Notes under the pieces: generated by a model | Database searches by the model: none | The model's input: only the letters and a program-made list of their open reading frames with translations | What the model was told of the DNA's origin: nothing | Assembly (NCBI RefSeq): GCF_025244665.1 | Contig: NZ_CP104205.1 | Coordinates: 1,857,001 to 1,921,000, forward strand | Source: Maribacter litopenaei | GTDB taxonomy: Bacteria > Bacteroidota > Bacteroidia > Flavobacteriales > Flavobacteriaceae | Direction: 5' to 3' | DNA length: 64,000 nt | Shown: piece after piece, positions 39,439 to 48,351 of the stretch | Numbering within the stretch: position 1 is the first letter of the stretch | How the letters are laid out: each line of letters opens with the position of its first letter | Program-made: the position numbers and the translations under genes

Positions 39439-40551
39439 TTAAGCAGGTTCTTTCTGTTGGTAATTCGTATAATCTATATACCCTTCCTTACCAGGCGTAT
39501 AAAAAGTGTCCTCGTCCCAATCTGCCGTCTCCCAATTGTTTTCAAATCTTTCTACCAGATCTGGATTGGAAACATATAATTTTCCAAAGGAAACTAAATC
39601 GGCATTGCCTTCCTCAATGACCTTATTCCCGGATTCTTGGTCGAAACCACCATTGATCATTAGCGTACCATCATATAAGGGTCTAAAATGTTCCGCTATA
39701 TTTTGCACGGCATATGGGATGTCTGAAACATCGCTAAATGGTTCGGAAAGATGTATATAAGCCAAGTCATGTGCGTCGCTTAATTTTTTGATGATGTACT
39801 CAAAAGTCGGAATGGTTTCTTCGTCCATGCTCATACCAAACATTCCGTCCAACGACGGGTTGAACCTTGCCCCTATTTTTGATTCCGGAATCACTTTTTT
39901 TACGGCGTCCAAAACCTCAAAAAAGAATCGGACTCTGTTCTCGATGTTGCCACCGTATTCATCCGTACGATTGTTGGAGGTTGCATTGAAAAATTGGTGG
40001 AAGAGGTACCCATTGGAAGAATGGATTTCTACTCCGTCAAAACCAGCTTTCACGGCATTTTGAGCTGCGTTCTTGAAATCTTCAATAGTTTTTTTAATTT
40101 CTTCTTTCGTCATTTCCTTGGGTGTGACCGTGTCTTTGAACCCTTCCGGGGTATAGGACTGGGCATTAGGATTGATTGCTGAAGGTGCCAAAGGCAAATT
40201 ACCACCATGGAAATCAGGATGTGACATTCTACCTACATGCCATAATTGTATAAAAATTTGCCCTCCTTTTTCGTGAACGGCTTTCGTTACCAATTTCCAA
40301 GCATCCACTTGTTCCTGGGTATGAATTCCGGGTGTATTCACATAACCAACCCCTTGTTCGGATACCTGGGAACCCTCGGTTATGATTAGCCCTGCTGAAG
40401 CTCTTTGCTGATAATAGATATCATGAAGGTTTTTTTCAGGTTTTTTTTCTTTATTAGCCGCCCTACTCCGAGTCATGGGAGCCATGACTACCCTATTCTT
40501 AAGCGAAAAATTTTTGTCTGCATAAGGCTTTAATAATGCTTGCTTGCTCAT
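39439..40551 (-). CDS. Old Yellow Enzyme family alkene reductase (NemA-like)
   Basis: A 370-residue FMN-dependent ene-reductase. The TIM barrel shows LKNRVVMAPMTRSRA (FMN binding), GLIITEGSQVSEQGVGY, QIFIQLWHVGRMSHPDF, FDGVEIHSSNGYLFHQFF, GARFNPSL, and LMINGGFD followed by LVSFGKLYVSNPDLVERF. The residues His and Asn/Ser in EIHSSNGYL are the usual substrate-hydrogen-bond pair region. It reduces activated C=C bonds or nitro groups with NAD(P)H. The upstream Crp/Fnr regulator gene is in the same direction, and OsmC follows. Confidence 0.9.
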   Translation of the reverse strand: MSKQALLKPYADKNFSLKNRVVMAPMTRSRAANKEKKPEKNLHDIYYQQRASAGLIITEGSQVSEQGVGYVNTPGIHTQEQVDAWKLVTKAVHEKGGQIFIQLWHVGRMSHPDFHGGNLPLAPSAINPNAQSYTPEGFKDTVTPKEMTKEEIKKTIEDFKNAAQNAVKAGFDGVEIHSSNGYLFHQFFNATSNNRTDEYGGNIENRVRFFFEVLDAVKKVIPESKIGARFNPSLDGMFGMSMDEETIPTFEYIIKKLSDAHDLAYIHLSEPFSDVSDIPYAVQNIAEHFRPLYDGTLMINGGFDQESGNKVIEEGNADLVSFGKLYVSNPDLVERFENNWETADWDEDTFYTPGKEGYIDYTNYQQKEPA

Positions 40552-40765
40552 ATTTATTTTTTTTGGACAAGCATAAATTTCTGAAAGAAAAAGTAAAATC
40601 CTTAGCTCTAATAGCTAAAACATTGTCGGAAATAAAAACAGGTATGATACTGGGATGTATAATACCTGTTGAAATAATGTAGTTAATGGTTACTTATGCG
40701 TATCCGCGAAGCTATTATTTTATTGTAAAATTAGTGTTTGGCCATATTATCGTAATTGACCTATG

Positions 40766-41353
40766 TTAATCGACAACCTCTTTTTTTAATTTTCTTTTTA
40801 TTCTGCATAGACTTTGAGGGGAAATACCTAGATAATTGGCTATATGGTTGTTTTGAACCCTCTTTTCTATACTTGGATAAGCCTTACAAAATTCTAGATA
40901 ACGAGATTGGGCATCCTTTTCTAGGGAGGAAAGGATTCTTTTTCTTACACCAATAAAAGCATTGGTCAACAATATCCTAAAATAGCGATTGAATATTGGC
41001 GCTTCGGTGAATAGCTTCTCTTTATTATTAAGGTTTATGGATAAAATAACGGAGTCCTCAATGGCTTCAATGTATAATTTTGAAGGTGTTCCATTATAGA
41101 AAGCTTCAAAATCACTTACCCACCAATTCTCAATTGCGAATTGAATAATATGCCTTCCTCCTTTACTATCCAAGTAATAGGCCTTTAGACAACCTTCTAT
41201 CACAAAAAATTCGTTTTTTACAATTTGCCCTGGTTGCAATAGATAGGACTTAGCCTGCAGCTTTAGTGGGCTGACCTTATCTGTGAACAATTTAATTTCA
41301 TCATCAGTCGCTCCAACATATTTTTTAATGTGGTTTTCAAGTAGGGTGTACAT
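40766..41353 (-). CDS. Crp/Fnr-family transcriptional regulator
   Basis: A 195-residue regulator with an N-terminal cyclic-nucleotide-binding-like beta barrel (YLLQPGQIVKNEFFVIEGCLKAYYLDSKGGRHIIQF) and a C-terminal helix-turn-helix (QNNHIANYLGISPQSLCRIKRKL). Key cNMP phosphate-binding residues are not obvious and there is no Fe-S Cys set, so it is one of the ligand-unknown Crp proteins common in Bacteroidota. It lies 214 bases upstream of the Old Yellow Enzyme gene and in the same direction, and probably controls it. Confidence 0.85.
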   Translation of the reverse strand: MYTLLENHIKKYVGATDDEIKLFTDKVSPLKLQAKSYLLQPGQIVKNEFFVIEGCLKAYYLDSKGGRHIIQFAIENWWVSDFEAFYNGTPSKLYIEAIEDSVILSINLNNKEKLFTEAPIFNRYFRILLTNAFIGVRKRILSSLEKDAQSRYLEFCKAYPSIEKRVQNNHIANYLGISPQSLCRIKRKLKKEVVD

Positions 41354-41533
41354 TTAATGACTTTTGGTGAAGAAAATTACAAAAAAAGTTAAAATTTTCT
41401 TAAAGGAATATTTATAGAGTCAATTTGGGCATACTAAGTCTGCGGTAGTTTACATGAATTTTAGCTTCTTTTTTTCCAAATAAAAAAGTTTAGTTCTGAA
41501 ATTTAAGTAAGTTGCACAGCCAACTTAAACCCA

Positions 41534-43709
41534 ATGAAAAATTATGTATGTGCTGTAGTATGCTTGTTCGTAAGCTTGCACTTTTTAACAGCACAAAAGA
41601 AGAATGGAAATTATCGTCTGCACATTAAAAAAACGACACATCCTATAAAAATTGATGGAATCGGGGACGATATCGCATGGCAAGATGCGGAAATAGCAAA
41701 GGACTTTTTTAGGGTATTACCCATGGACGATGGATTGGCCAATGAACAATCCGCCATAAAGATGACCTATGATGATAAGAACCTATATCTGTTGGCAACT
41801 TTTTATAATGCCACTGAAGCCAATTATTTTGTAGAGTCCCTTAGAAGGGATTTCTCTTTTGGCAAAAACGATAATTTTTTACTTTTTTTAGACCCGTTCA
41901 ACAACCAAACCACGGGGTTTTCATTCGGTTCCAACGCCTATGGCGCACAATGGGACGGGACCATGTTCGATGGCTCCGTAATCGATTTAAACTGGGATAG
42001 TAAGTGGATTTCAGAAGTTACCCGGGACGATGACAAATGGGTCTTTGAAATGGCCGTTCCCTTCAAGTCCATTCGTTACGAAGAAGGGGTAACCGAGTGG
42101 GGCATCAACTTTAGTCGTCTAGACCTAAAGTCAAGTGAAAAATCCAGTTGAATCCCAATTCCTAGGCAGTTTCCTACAGCCGCTTTGGCCTATACAGGCA
42201 CGTTGGTTTGGGATGCACCCCCTCCTGCCCCAGGCACCAATTTTTCAATAATCCCCTACGTTTTGGGAGAGGTCAATAGAAATTTGGAAGCTAACGAGGA
42301 TACTAAGACCAATGGTAAAATTGGAGGCGATATTAAGTTTAGTCTTACTTCCTCCCTAAACTTGGACCTCACCGTAAATCCCGATTTTTCGCAGGTTGAG
42401 GTCGACCGACAAGTGACCAACTTGGACCGCTTTGAGCTTTTCTTCCCGGAAAGACGCCAATTCTTCCTAGAAAACGGCGACCTTTTTGCAAATTTTGGGT
42501 ATGAGACAATTAGGCCTTTCTTTTCCGGACGAATAGGCTTAGGTGTTCCTATACAGGCCGGGGCAAGGGTGAGTGGTAACCTTAATGAAAAGTGGCGTAT
42601 GGGACTTATGGATATGCAGACTGCCAGTGTAGATGAAACAGGATTGCCCAGTCAGAATTTCGGGGTACTATCCCTACAGCGAAAAGTCTTTGGGCGTAGT
42701 AATATTGGTCTCATGGTCGTCAATAAACAATCCATTAATTATCCCTCGGAAAATGACTCCATCAATAGTCAGTACGCAAAATACAATCGCAATCTAGGCT
42801 TGGAATACAACCTGGCATCTTCAAATAATATATGGAACGGGAAGGCTTTTTTGTTAAAGTCTTTGGCTCCGGAAAAGGGTGGTCGAGGTTTTGCACAAGG
42901 AGCACACCTGCAATATAGCAGCAGAAAATGGCTTTGGAGGCTACAGCAGGAATGGGTAAGTAACGATTACACGGCGGAGGTAGGATATGTACCAAGGAGA
43001 AATTATGTGAACCTTTCTCGGAAAAGTAGGGCACTTGTTCTTTCCTAAAGGGGGGCCATTTGTGAGTCACGGGCCGAATTGAATGTTTCTTATTTCTTCA
43101 ATGAGGATTTTAGGGAAACTGATCATTTGACGTATTTAATGTACAAGTTTGAATTTAGAAACAGGAGTAGTGCATTTTTCTTCTTGTCAGATGATTACGT
43201 GGAACTACTTTCACCTTTCGACCCCACCCGATTGGGCATTGCTGACTTGGCAACAGGTACAAAGCACCAATGGAATGCGTTTGGATGGGAGTACCAGTCC
43301 AAGCCTCAAAGTCTTTTTACCTATTCGTTTGGTGGTCGTTTGGGAGGGTACTACCAAGATGGCAACCGTACAAGTTTAACCACGGAATTGGGGTATCGTT
43401 TTCAACCGTACGTAAGTCTGAGCGCTAATCTCAATTACAATCACATCGATTTACCTGCACCATGGAATACCAATGAGTTTTGGTTAATAGGTGCCGAAGC
43501 GGATATCACCTTTACCAATAAACTTTTCTTTGCCAATTTGGTCCAGTATAATGAACAAACGGGAAATATGAACCTGAATTCCGATTTCAATGGCGGTACA
43601 GCCCTGCTTCGGATTTATTTCTAGTGTACACCAATAACTATTTTGTAACACCTTTTGAGACCCGAAATTGGGGGTTGACCTTAAAGTTCACGTATTGGTT
43701 GAATAATTG
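41534..43709 (+). CDS. DUF5916 / CBM9-like outer-membrane protein (frame broken)
   Basis: One gene of about 725 residues. Signal peptide (CLFVSLHFLTAQ), CBM9-like domain from IKIDGIGDDIAWQDA, the DUF5916 signature DNFLLFLDPFNNQTTGFSF, a joined W(T)PIPRQFPTAALAYTG segment, then a long barrel (RFELFFPERRQFFLENGD) ending in KFTYWLNN at 43709. Lesions: TGA at 42149-42151 (GAATC where GGACC would give Trp-Thr), TCTCGG at 43016-43021, CCGAA at 43074-43078, and a T-run loss at about 43617-43619 that hides the last 30 residues. The first three fit the two motif classes. Surface or outer-membrane role; substrate unknown. Confidence 0.8.
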
Positions 43710-43710
43710 A

Positions 43711-45264
43711 CTATTCCTCCGGTGGGTGTCCATGAATATCTTCGAAGACAGAATCAAAGTTTTCCCGTAGATAGGCATTCAATTTCTTTTGATAATCCTC
43801 CTTTAGCCAGCTAAGGAAATTGTGCGTACTCTTACTGATACACTTGGCGTAGACATGTATGCGATTGTCTATGTCTTCCTTTAGTAATTTGGCCAAGGCA
43901 ATGGCATCATAGACATCCTCGCTATTTTCAATGCAGATATAGGCATGCTGCTCTATAGAACGTTCCAGGACCACTTTGGATGATTCACCAGCCAAGGTAG
44001 CCTGTTCGTAAGTTTCACGGATATCAAAATAGGTTTCCTGGGAGTTTTTGAACTCTTCCTTGATGTCTTCGGATAGGTCGTGCTTGAAACTGGCCTCAAT
44101 ATCCTCATCATCGCGGATTCTGTCCATGTAATAATTGGGCGACTTAAAAATCGCTTCCCAATCCAAATCAGCACCCCAAGGATCAAAACGATATAGGTTA
44201 TTACCTAAATCAATAACCGTAAATTTTGCCTTGTTGTTCAACACTCTTGATCCCCTACCGATCATCTGGTAGTATAGGGTTAAGGATTTAGTGGCCCTGT
44301 TCAGTATGATACTTTCTATGGTTGGCTCATCAAATCCTGTGGTAAGTATACTTACGGAAGTTAAGATAGCATTCGGGGTCTCCTTGAACCATTTCAGAAT
44401 CTGTTTCCGTTGTTTTTTTGTAGCGGTATTATCCAAATGCATTATCGGTAATCCCGCATTTCTAAATGTATAATAGACCTGAATGGAGGTTTCTATACCA
44501 TTGTTGAATATTAGGGTCTTTTTATCCTTGGAATGTTTGGTATACGCCTCCGTAAGTTTGTTCAACATGGCCGGACTCGTATATAAATCAGCAGAGGATT
44601 TTACCGTATAATCGCCATTAGAACCGACTTCCAATGAGGTAAGGCCCATATCATAATGATAGGTTTCTGCTCTTGCCAAGAAATCGTTTTCAATTAGATC
44701 CTCAATAGATTCTCCTGGAATCAACTCGTCATAATTGCCGTTCATTGGGGTCTCCTTATTGGAACTTAACGGCGTAGCCGTAACCCCAAGAATAAAGGAA
44801 TTTTCAAAAAACTTGAACAATTTGGTAAAAGAATTGTAATGGGCCTCATCGATGATGACCAAACCGACATCGGATATATCCAGTTTATCGTCATTTAATC
44901 GGTTGTTCAAAGTCTCTACCATTGCCACGTAGCAACTATACTTTTCCTGATCGTCCAGATTTGCCTTGCTATTGACTACTTTGTTGACCACCCCAAAACT
45001 GGTAAGCATGTCCGAGGTTTGGTTGCATAACTCCACCCTATGGGTCATGACCAATACTTTCTTGGAGTGATTTTTTAGATATTGACGTACAATTTCAGAA
45101 AAGATGACGGTCTTACCACCGCCTGTAGGCAATTGGTATAATAAGTGATAATCATCTCGTTCGTTATCAAACTTTTCAAAAATTTGTTGGATGGCTCCCT
45201 GTTGATAGCTGTAAAGTTCCTTATCCGTTTTTTTGTCCTGTAGTTCGTATACGGTCTCTTGCAT
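43711..45264 (-). CDS. DEAD/DEAH-box (SF2) helicase
   Basis: An intact 517-residue SF2 helicase. Q-like and Walker A region LYSYQQGAIQQIF and YQLPTGGGKTVIFSEI; Ia VLVMTHRVELCNQ; DEAH box LVIIDEAHYNSF; motif III GVTATPLSS; C-terminal RecA domain with ILTSVSILTTGFDEP (motif V) and YYQMIGRGSRV (motif VI QxxGRxxR). The C-terminal 130 residues are helical and acidic. It resembles the helicase subunit of type I/III restriction enzymes and UvrB-like proteins (ResIII family), but no partner is next to it. Start chosen at 45264 (MQETVYEL), the family-like beginning. One base separates it from the convergent DUF5916 gene. Confidence 0.85.
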   Translation of the reverse strand: MQETVYELQDKKTDKELYSYQQGAIQQIFEKFDNERDDYHLLYQLPTGGGKTVIFSEIVRQYLKNHSKKVLVMTHRVELCNQTSDMLTSFGVVNKVVNSKANLDDQEKYSCYVAMVETLNNRLNDDKLDISDVGLVIIDEAHYNSFTKLFKFFENSFILGVTATPLSSNKETPMNGNYDELIPGESIEDLIENDFLARAETYHYDMGLTSLEVGSNGDYTVKSSADLYTSPAMLNKLTEAYTKHSKDKKTLIFNNGIETSIQVYYTFRNAGLPIMHLDNTATKKQRKQILKWFKETPNAILTSVSILTTGFDEPTIESIILNRATKSLTLYYQMIGRGSRVLNNKAKFTVIDLGNNLYRFDPWGADLDWEAIFKSPNYYMDRIRDDEDIEASFKHDLSEDIKEEFKNSQETYFDIRETYEQATLAGESSKVVLERSIEQHAYICIENSEDVYDAIALAKLLKEDIDNRIHVYAKCISKSTHNFLSWLKEDYQKKLNAYLRENFDSVFEDIHGHPPEE

Positions 45265-45365
45265 GTAATCCTTTTCTTTTGAAGGGTGCAAAGGTAAGGC
45301 CTTCTATTGCCTAATGCTAATCCATGCGATAAAAAGGGTATCTTTCCGACCAATGAATCCTTAAA

Positions 45366-45989
45366 ATGAATCCCGTTTATATGGATATCCATTCCCATTA
45401 TAAACTATACAAACCCTTTGGGGTGCTAAGTCAATTGACATCGGGTGAGAAAAGGCAATTACAAAAGAAAAGGTTCTTAAGTGAATTATTTGAATTTCCT
45501 AAAGGCATCATGCCCATCGGTCGCTTGGATGAAAAATCGGAAGGATTGTTGCTGATGACCACAGATGGAAAATTGGCCAATTGCATTAATAATAGTGGAA
45601 TTGAAAAAGAATACTGGGTACAACTGGACGGTAGTATTGACCAAACCGCCATTGAAAAATTAGAAGTGGGAGTTACTATCGGAATATTTGGGAAAAGCTA
45701 CACTACAAAACCTTGTATGGTAGAAAAGTTGGAAGAAGTACCTACCCTACCTGACGCCAATCCAAAATTACGAATCGGACTTCACCGTCCTACTTCATGG
45801 ATTAAAATAATTCTGACCGAAGGAAAATTTAGACAGATCCGTAAAATGACGGCGGCGGTTGGTTACCCAACGGTTAGATTGGTTAGAGTTCGAGTGGGAA
45901 CCATATCATTAGAGGGGTTAATGGAAAGTTCAGTAGAGAAAGTGCAGGACTTATCTACCCAACTCTTTGGAGGTGAATCCGGAAAATAA
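45366..45989 (+). CDS. rluE: 23S rRNA pseudouridine synthase, RluE type
   Basis: A 207-residue RsuA/RluE-family pseudouridine synthase without S4 domain. HYKLYKPFGVLSQLTSGEK is the N-terminal fold; the catalytic Asp is in GRLDEKSEGLLLMTTDG; and the conserved end is ILTEGKFRQIRKMTAAVGYPTVRLVRVRVGTISLEGL. It isomerises one uridine of 23S rRNA (U2457 in E. coli). Its last 39 bases overlap the 3' end of the convergent EamA gene. Frame intact. Confidence 0.9.
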   Translation: MNPVYMDIHSHYKLYKPFGVLSQLTSGEKRQLQKKRFLSELFEFPKGIMPIGRLDEKSEGLLLMTTDGKLANCINNSGIEKEYWVQLDGSIDQTAIEKLEVGVTIGIFGKSYTTKPCMVEKLEEVPTLPDANPKLRIGLHRPTSWIKIILTEGKFRQIRKMTAAVGYPTVRLVRVRVGTISLEGLMESSVEKVQDLSTQLFGGESGK

Positions 45990-46895
45990 TGTAAGTCTTT
46001 TCTTTGTGTTGATAAAATAAACTCCTGTAAGCAGTATTAGGGCTGCAATCGCAGATTGAAGGGTTATTTCCTCATTCAAAAAGTACCATCCTAAAATCAT
46101 AGCGATAACCGGGTTTACATAAGAAGATGTCGCGACTTTCTCCGGAGAAACCACTTTTAGCAAATAATTGAAAGCGGTAAATGCAACGATACTGCCCAAA
46201 AGGACCAAAAGGATCATAGACCACTTAACAGGTGTACTCCATTGAATGGGCGAAATCCACTCCTCCCCTATGACAGCACTGATTATAAAAAGTAAAATTC
46301 CTCCAGTCACCATTTGATAACCCGTATTAACAAAGTAATTCGGCGGTAAATCCGCCTTACCTACGAACAGACTGCCATAGGCCCAACTAAGCATACAAAA
46401 GAAGATAAGAATCATCCCAAGAAAGGCTCCCTCTTGGGAAATAATCTGCTTTTGACTTACCAAAAGATAAATACCTACCATTCCTAAACCAACACCTACC
46501 AAAGACATGGGTTGAATACGTTTTCCTTGCAGTACCCTCATAAGAAGCAACACTACAAGTGGTTGAGCCGAAATCTCAAGAGCCGCAAAACCACTATCGA
46601 CAAATTTTAATGCCCAAACGACCACGCCATTTCCAAATGTCAAAAAGAGAAATCCTGCTATGATGGAATTACCCAACTGTCGTTTTGTAACTACCAATGA
46701 GATTTTCAAAAACTTAGCAATTAAAAAGATAAGACTGCCCGCTGTAATGAAGCGAATACCTGCCAACATAAAGGCGGGTAATTCAGTAACCGCAATCTTA
46801 TTAAGTAAATACGTAGATCCCCAAATGACATAGATGGCAAAAAATGCCAATATAACAAGCACTGTATTTCGTTTTGCCAAGGTCATTCTAAACAA
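45951..46895 (-). CDS. EamA/DMT-superfamily transporter
   Basis: A 314-residue inner-membrane protein with ten hydrophobic helices in two EamA repeats. The N-terminal repeat shows AIYVIWGSTYLLNKIAV and PAFMLAGIRFITAG; the second shows GSIVAFTAFNYLLKVVSPEKVATSSYVNPVIAMILGW. This is the RhaT/YedA-like drug/metabolite exporter form. Substrate unknown. It starts nine bases after the cold-shock protein gene in the same direction, so they share a transcript. Confidence 0.85.
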   Translation of the reverse strand: MFRMTLAKRNTVLVILAFFAIYVIWGSTYLLNKIAVTELPAFMLAGIRFITAGSLIFLIAKFLKISLVVTKRQLGNSIIAGFLFLTFGNGVVVWALKFVDSGFAALEISAQPLVVLLLMRVLQGKRIQPMSLVGVGLGMVGIYLLVSQKQIISQEGAFLGMILIFFCMLSWAYGSLFVGKADLPPNYFVNTGYQMVTGGILLFIISAVIGEEWISPIQWSTPVKWSMILLVLLGSIVAFTAFNYLLKVVSPEKVATSSYVNPVIAMILGWYFLNEEITLQSAIAALILLTGVYFINTKKRLTLFSGFTSKELGR

Positions 46896-46904
46896 ACAAG
46901 AATC

Positions 46905-47363
46905 CTAATTTTTTTTGACCCTCACGGCATTCATGCCCTTCAATCCCTTTTCAAGTTCAAATACCACCTTGTCGTTTTCAATGATTTGATCAATGAGTCC
47001 ACTGACGTGTACAAAGTACTTCTCATTATTTTCAGAATCAATTATAAAACCAAATCCTTTGGAAGAATCAAAGAAAGAAACCTTACCGCTCCTTACCGGG
47101 TCAAATTCCTCTATATCGCTATCTTCCTTTTTTGGTATCCCCAGCACAATATCTTCTGCATCTATTTCCACCTTCATAGTAGGGTCCGGCGGCGTGTCCA
47201 CCAAATTACCATTAAAATCGACATAAGCAATTGGGATACCGGAAGACCCACTTTCTTTAGCCGCTTGTTTCCGTGCTTCTTTCTTTTTCTGCTTCTCTTC
47301 CCTCTTTTTTAATCTCTTTTTTACTTTTTCGGTTTTATTAAAGGTTTGCTGTGATTTTGCCAT
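46905..47363 (-). CDS. Cold-shock-domain protein with charged N-terminal extension
   Basis: A 152-residue protein. Residues 1-40 are a Lys/Glu-rich helix (KVKKRLKKREEKQKKKEARK), about 40-85 an acidic linker, and about 90-152 a cold-shock domain with RNP1 GFGFIIDSENNEKYFVHVSG (RNP1 KGFGFI; RNP2 YFVHVS). The domain binds single-stranded RNA/DNA. The extension is common in flavobacterial members and may add RNA binding. Upstream of the EamA gene by nine bases. Confidence 0.85.
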   Translation of the reverse strand: MAKSQQTFNKTEKVKKRLKKREEKQKKKEARKQAAKESGSSGIPIAYVDFNGNLVDTPPDPTMKVEIDAEDIVLGIPKKEDSDIEEFDPVRSGKVSFFDSSKGFGFIIDSENNEKYFVHVSGLIDQIIENDKVVFELEKGLKGMNAVRVKKN

Positions 47364-47768
47364 TCGTAATTTTAAAAGTTCTAATTAATTTTGAATAAAG
47401 AAAGAACAGAAGTTCGAGTAGACTTTGAAAATGACATCTCAAGGGCTGAGAGACAGCATCCATTTATGGGTCGGAGCAAGATTCCCTACTTTTCTTTAAA
47501 CTGACCCAAAGATAACATATGTTTTATAATAATCGTTGGTACAAACATTTAGTTCTTATATGTTCAAATACACCCTAAATTCAGTTTAGCATATTTTTAA
47601 CATTTTATTTAAGTAATTGATTATCAATACTTAAAAATTTAAATTTTAAGAATATAGTACCTTTTATTACATAGTACTGTAACAAAAATAATCCATCCTC
47701 GTCTTCTAGATATAAACACAAAATTAGTATTCATCACCCGATGTTTATCGGGATAAAAAACGAACATC
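47364..47768. other. AT-rich intergenic region and leader of the microprotein cassette
   Basis: No protein gene is supported here. A small hairpin (cccgatgtttatcggg, 47737-47752) lies directly before the first microprotein, and its right arm starts a leader, atcgggataaaaaacgaac, that is repeated before the second copy (from 47959). The rest is very AT-rich. Confidence 0.45.
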
Positions 47769-47882
47769 ATGAGAACTTTTATTAAACAATCACCGACAGA
47801 AGCTAGAAGACATTCATTTTTTAGCAATTTTAGAAACAGTAAAAGGGTGCAATGGGCCGAGGTTAGAAACCATACCCATTAA
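47769..47882 (+). CDS. Microprotein copy 1 (37 aa) of a tandem paralogous set
   Basis: A 37-residue basic peptide beginning MRTFIKQSPTEARRHSFF and ending KRVQWAEVRNHTH. The second gene (47984-48097) differs at 13 codons, of which ten are synonymous (for example Ser AGC versus TCA, Arg AGG versus CGA) and three change the residue (Asn-Thr, Arg-Lys, Asn-His). That ratio shows selection on the protein, so the frame is real. No signal peptide or membrane segment. The shared core SPTxARxxxFF...RVxW also appears in the third gene. Function unknown; I know of no named family. Confidence 0.7.
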   Translation: MRTFIKQSPTEARRHSFFSNFRNSKRVQWAEVRNHTH

Positions 47883-47888
47883 TCCGGA

Positions 47889-47948
47889 ATTCATCAATCA
47901 ATTATTCATCAATCAATTATTCATCAATCAATTAATCATCAATCATTT
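47889..47948. repeat. 15-bp tandem repeat between microprotein genes 1 and 2
   Basis: The unit attcatcaatcaatt is present three times exactly (47889-47933) and a fourth time with a few changes (47934-47948). It begins seven bases after the stop of copy 1 and ends before the leader of copy 2. Such an array can vary in number by slippage. Confidence 0.9.
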
Positions 47949-47983
47949 CCTGATCAGTATCGGGATAAAAAAAAACGAACAAC

Positions 47984-48097
47984 ATGAGAACTTTTATCAA
48001 ACAATCACCGACAGAAGCTAGAAGACATTCTTTCTTTTCAACTTTTAAGAACAGCAAACGAGTGCAATGGGCCGAGGTAAGGCACCACACACATTAA
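47984..48097 (+). CDS. Microprotein copy 2 (37 aa)
   Basis: Same length as copy 1 and nearly the same sequence: MRTFIKQSPTEARRHSFF, then STFKNSKRVQWAEVRHHTH. Its leader (atcgggataaaaa... cgaacaac) repeats that of copy 1, so the duplicated unit spans leader and gene. The product is strongly basic with several His and Arg, and aromatic residues at FF and W that could mediate nucleic-acid or membrane-surface contact. This is inference; no function is known. Confidence 0.7.
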   Translation: MRTFIKQSPTEARRHSFFSTFKNSKRVQWAEVRHHTH

Positions 48098-48151
48098 AAT
48101 TTAAATATTGACAGTATAACCTCCCAATCAAAGGGATAAAAATTAGGGATT

Positions 48152-48280
48152 ATGAAACAGCATAGAAGATTATCCCCAACTACTGCAAGAAAGTTTGCAT
48201 TCTTTACCGGAATCCCGGTACAAAGGAAAGTCCGTTGGGTAGCGGCCAAGGAGGTTATAGCCCTGGTCTCGGAAAATTAA
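48152..48280 (+). CDS. Microprotein copy 3 (42 aa), diverged paralogue
   Basis: A 42-residue peptide with the shared core in diverged form: RRLSPTTARKFAFF, then RKVRWVAAKEVIALVSEN. Compared with copies 1 and 2 it keeps SPT, AR, FF and V(R/Q)W at the same spacing but has a longer, more hydrophobic tail. A leader with agggataaaaa precedes it, like the other two. It is the last gene before a strong terminator, so the three probably share one transcript. Confidence 0.6.
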   Translation: MKQHRRLSPTTARKFAFFTGIPVQRKVRWVAAKEVIALVSEN

Positions 48281-48285
48281 GTAAA

Positions 48286-48326
48286 CAAAAAAAGGATAAG
48301 ACCTCATCAATCTTATCCTTTTTTTA
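48286..48326 (+). terminator. Terminator of the microprotein cassette
   Basis: An A-rich arm with aaggataag (up to 48300), an 11-base loop and cttatcctt followed by T seven times. It is symmetrical and could also end transcription of the convergent lipoprotein gene. Confidence 0.85.
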
Positions 48327-48351
48327 ATGCGCCATAGCAATGGCAAATATT

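Noticed and set aside
43711..45264. Restriction enzyme responsible for the TCCGG or GGWCC pattern
   Set aside because: The protein is a helicase only. No methyltransferase or specificity gene lies beside it, so a link to the motifs cannot be drawn.
47639..47827. 62-codon leftward reading frame over the first microprotein
   Set aside because: It is antisense to copy 1, which has codon-level evidence, and has no counterpart opposite copies 2 and 3.
47886..47950. CRISPR array
   Set aside because: The 15-bp units are directly joined without spacers and no cas gene is nearby.
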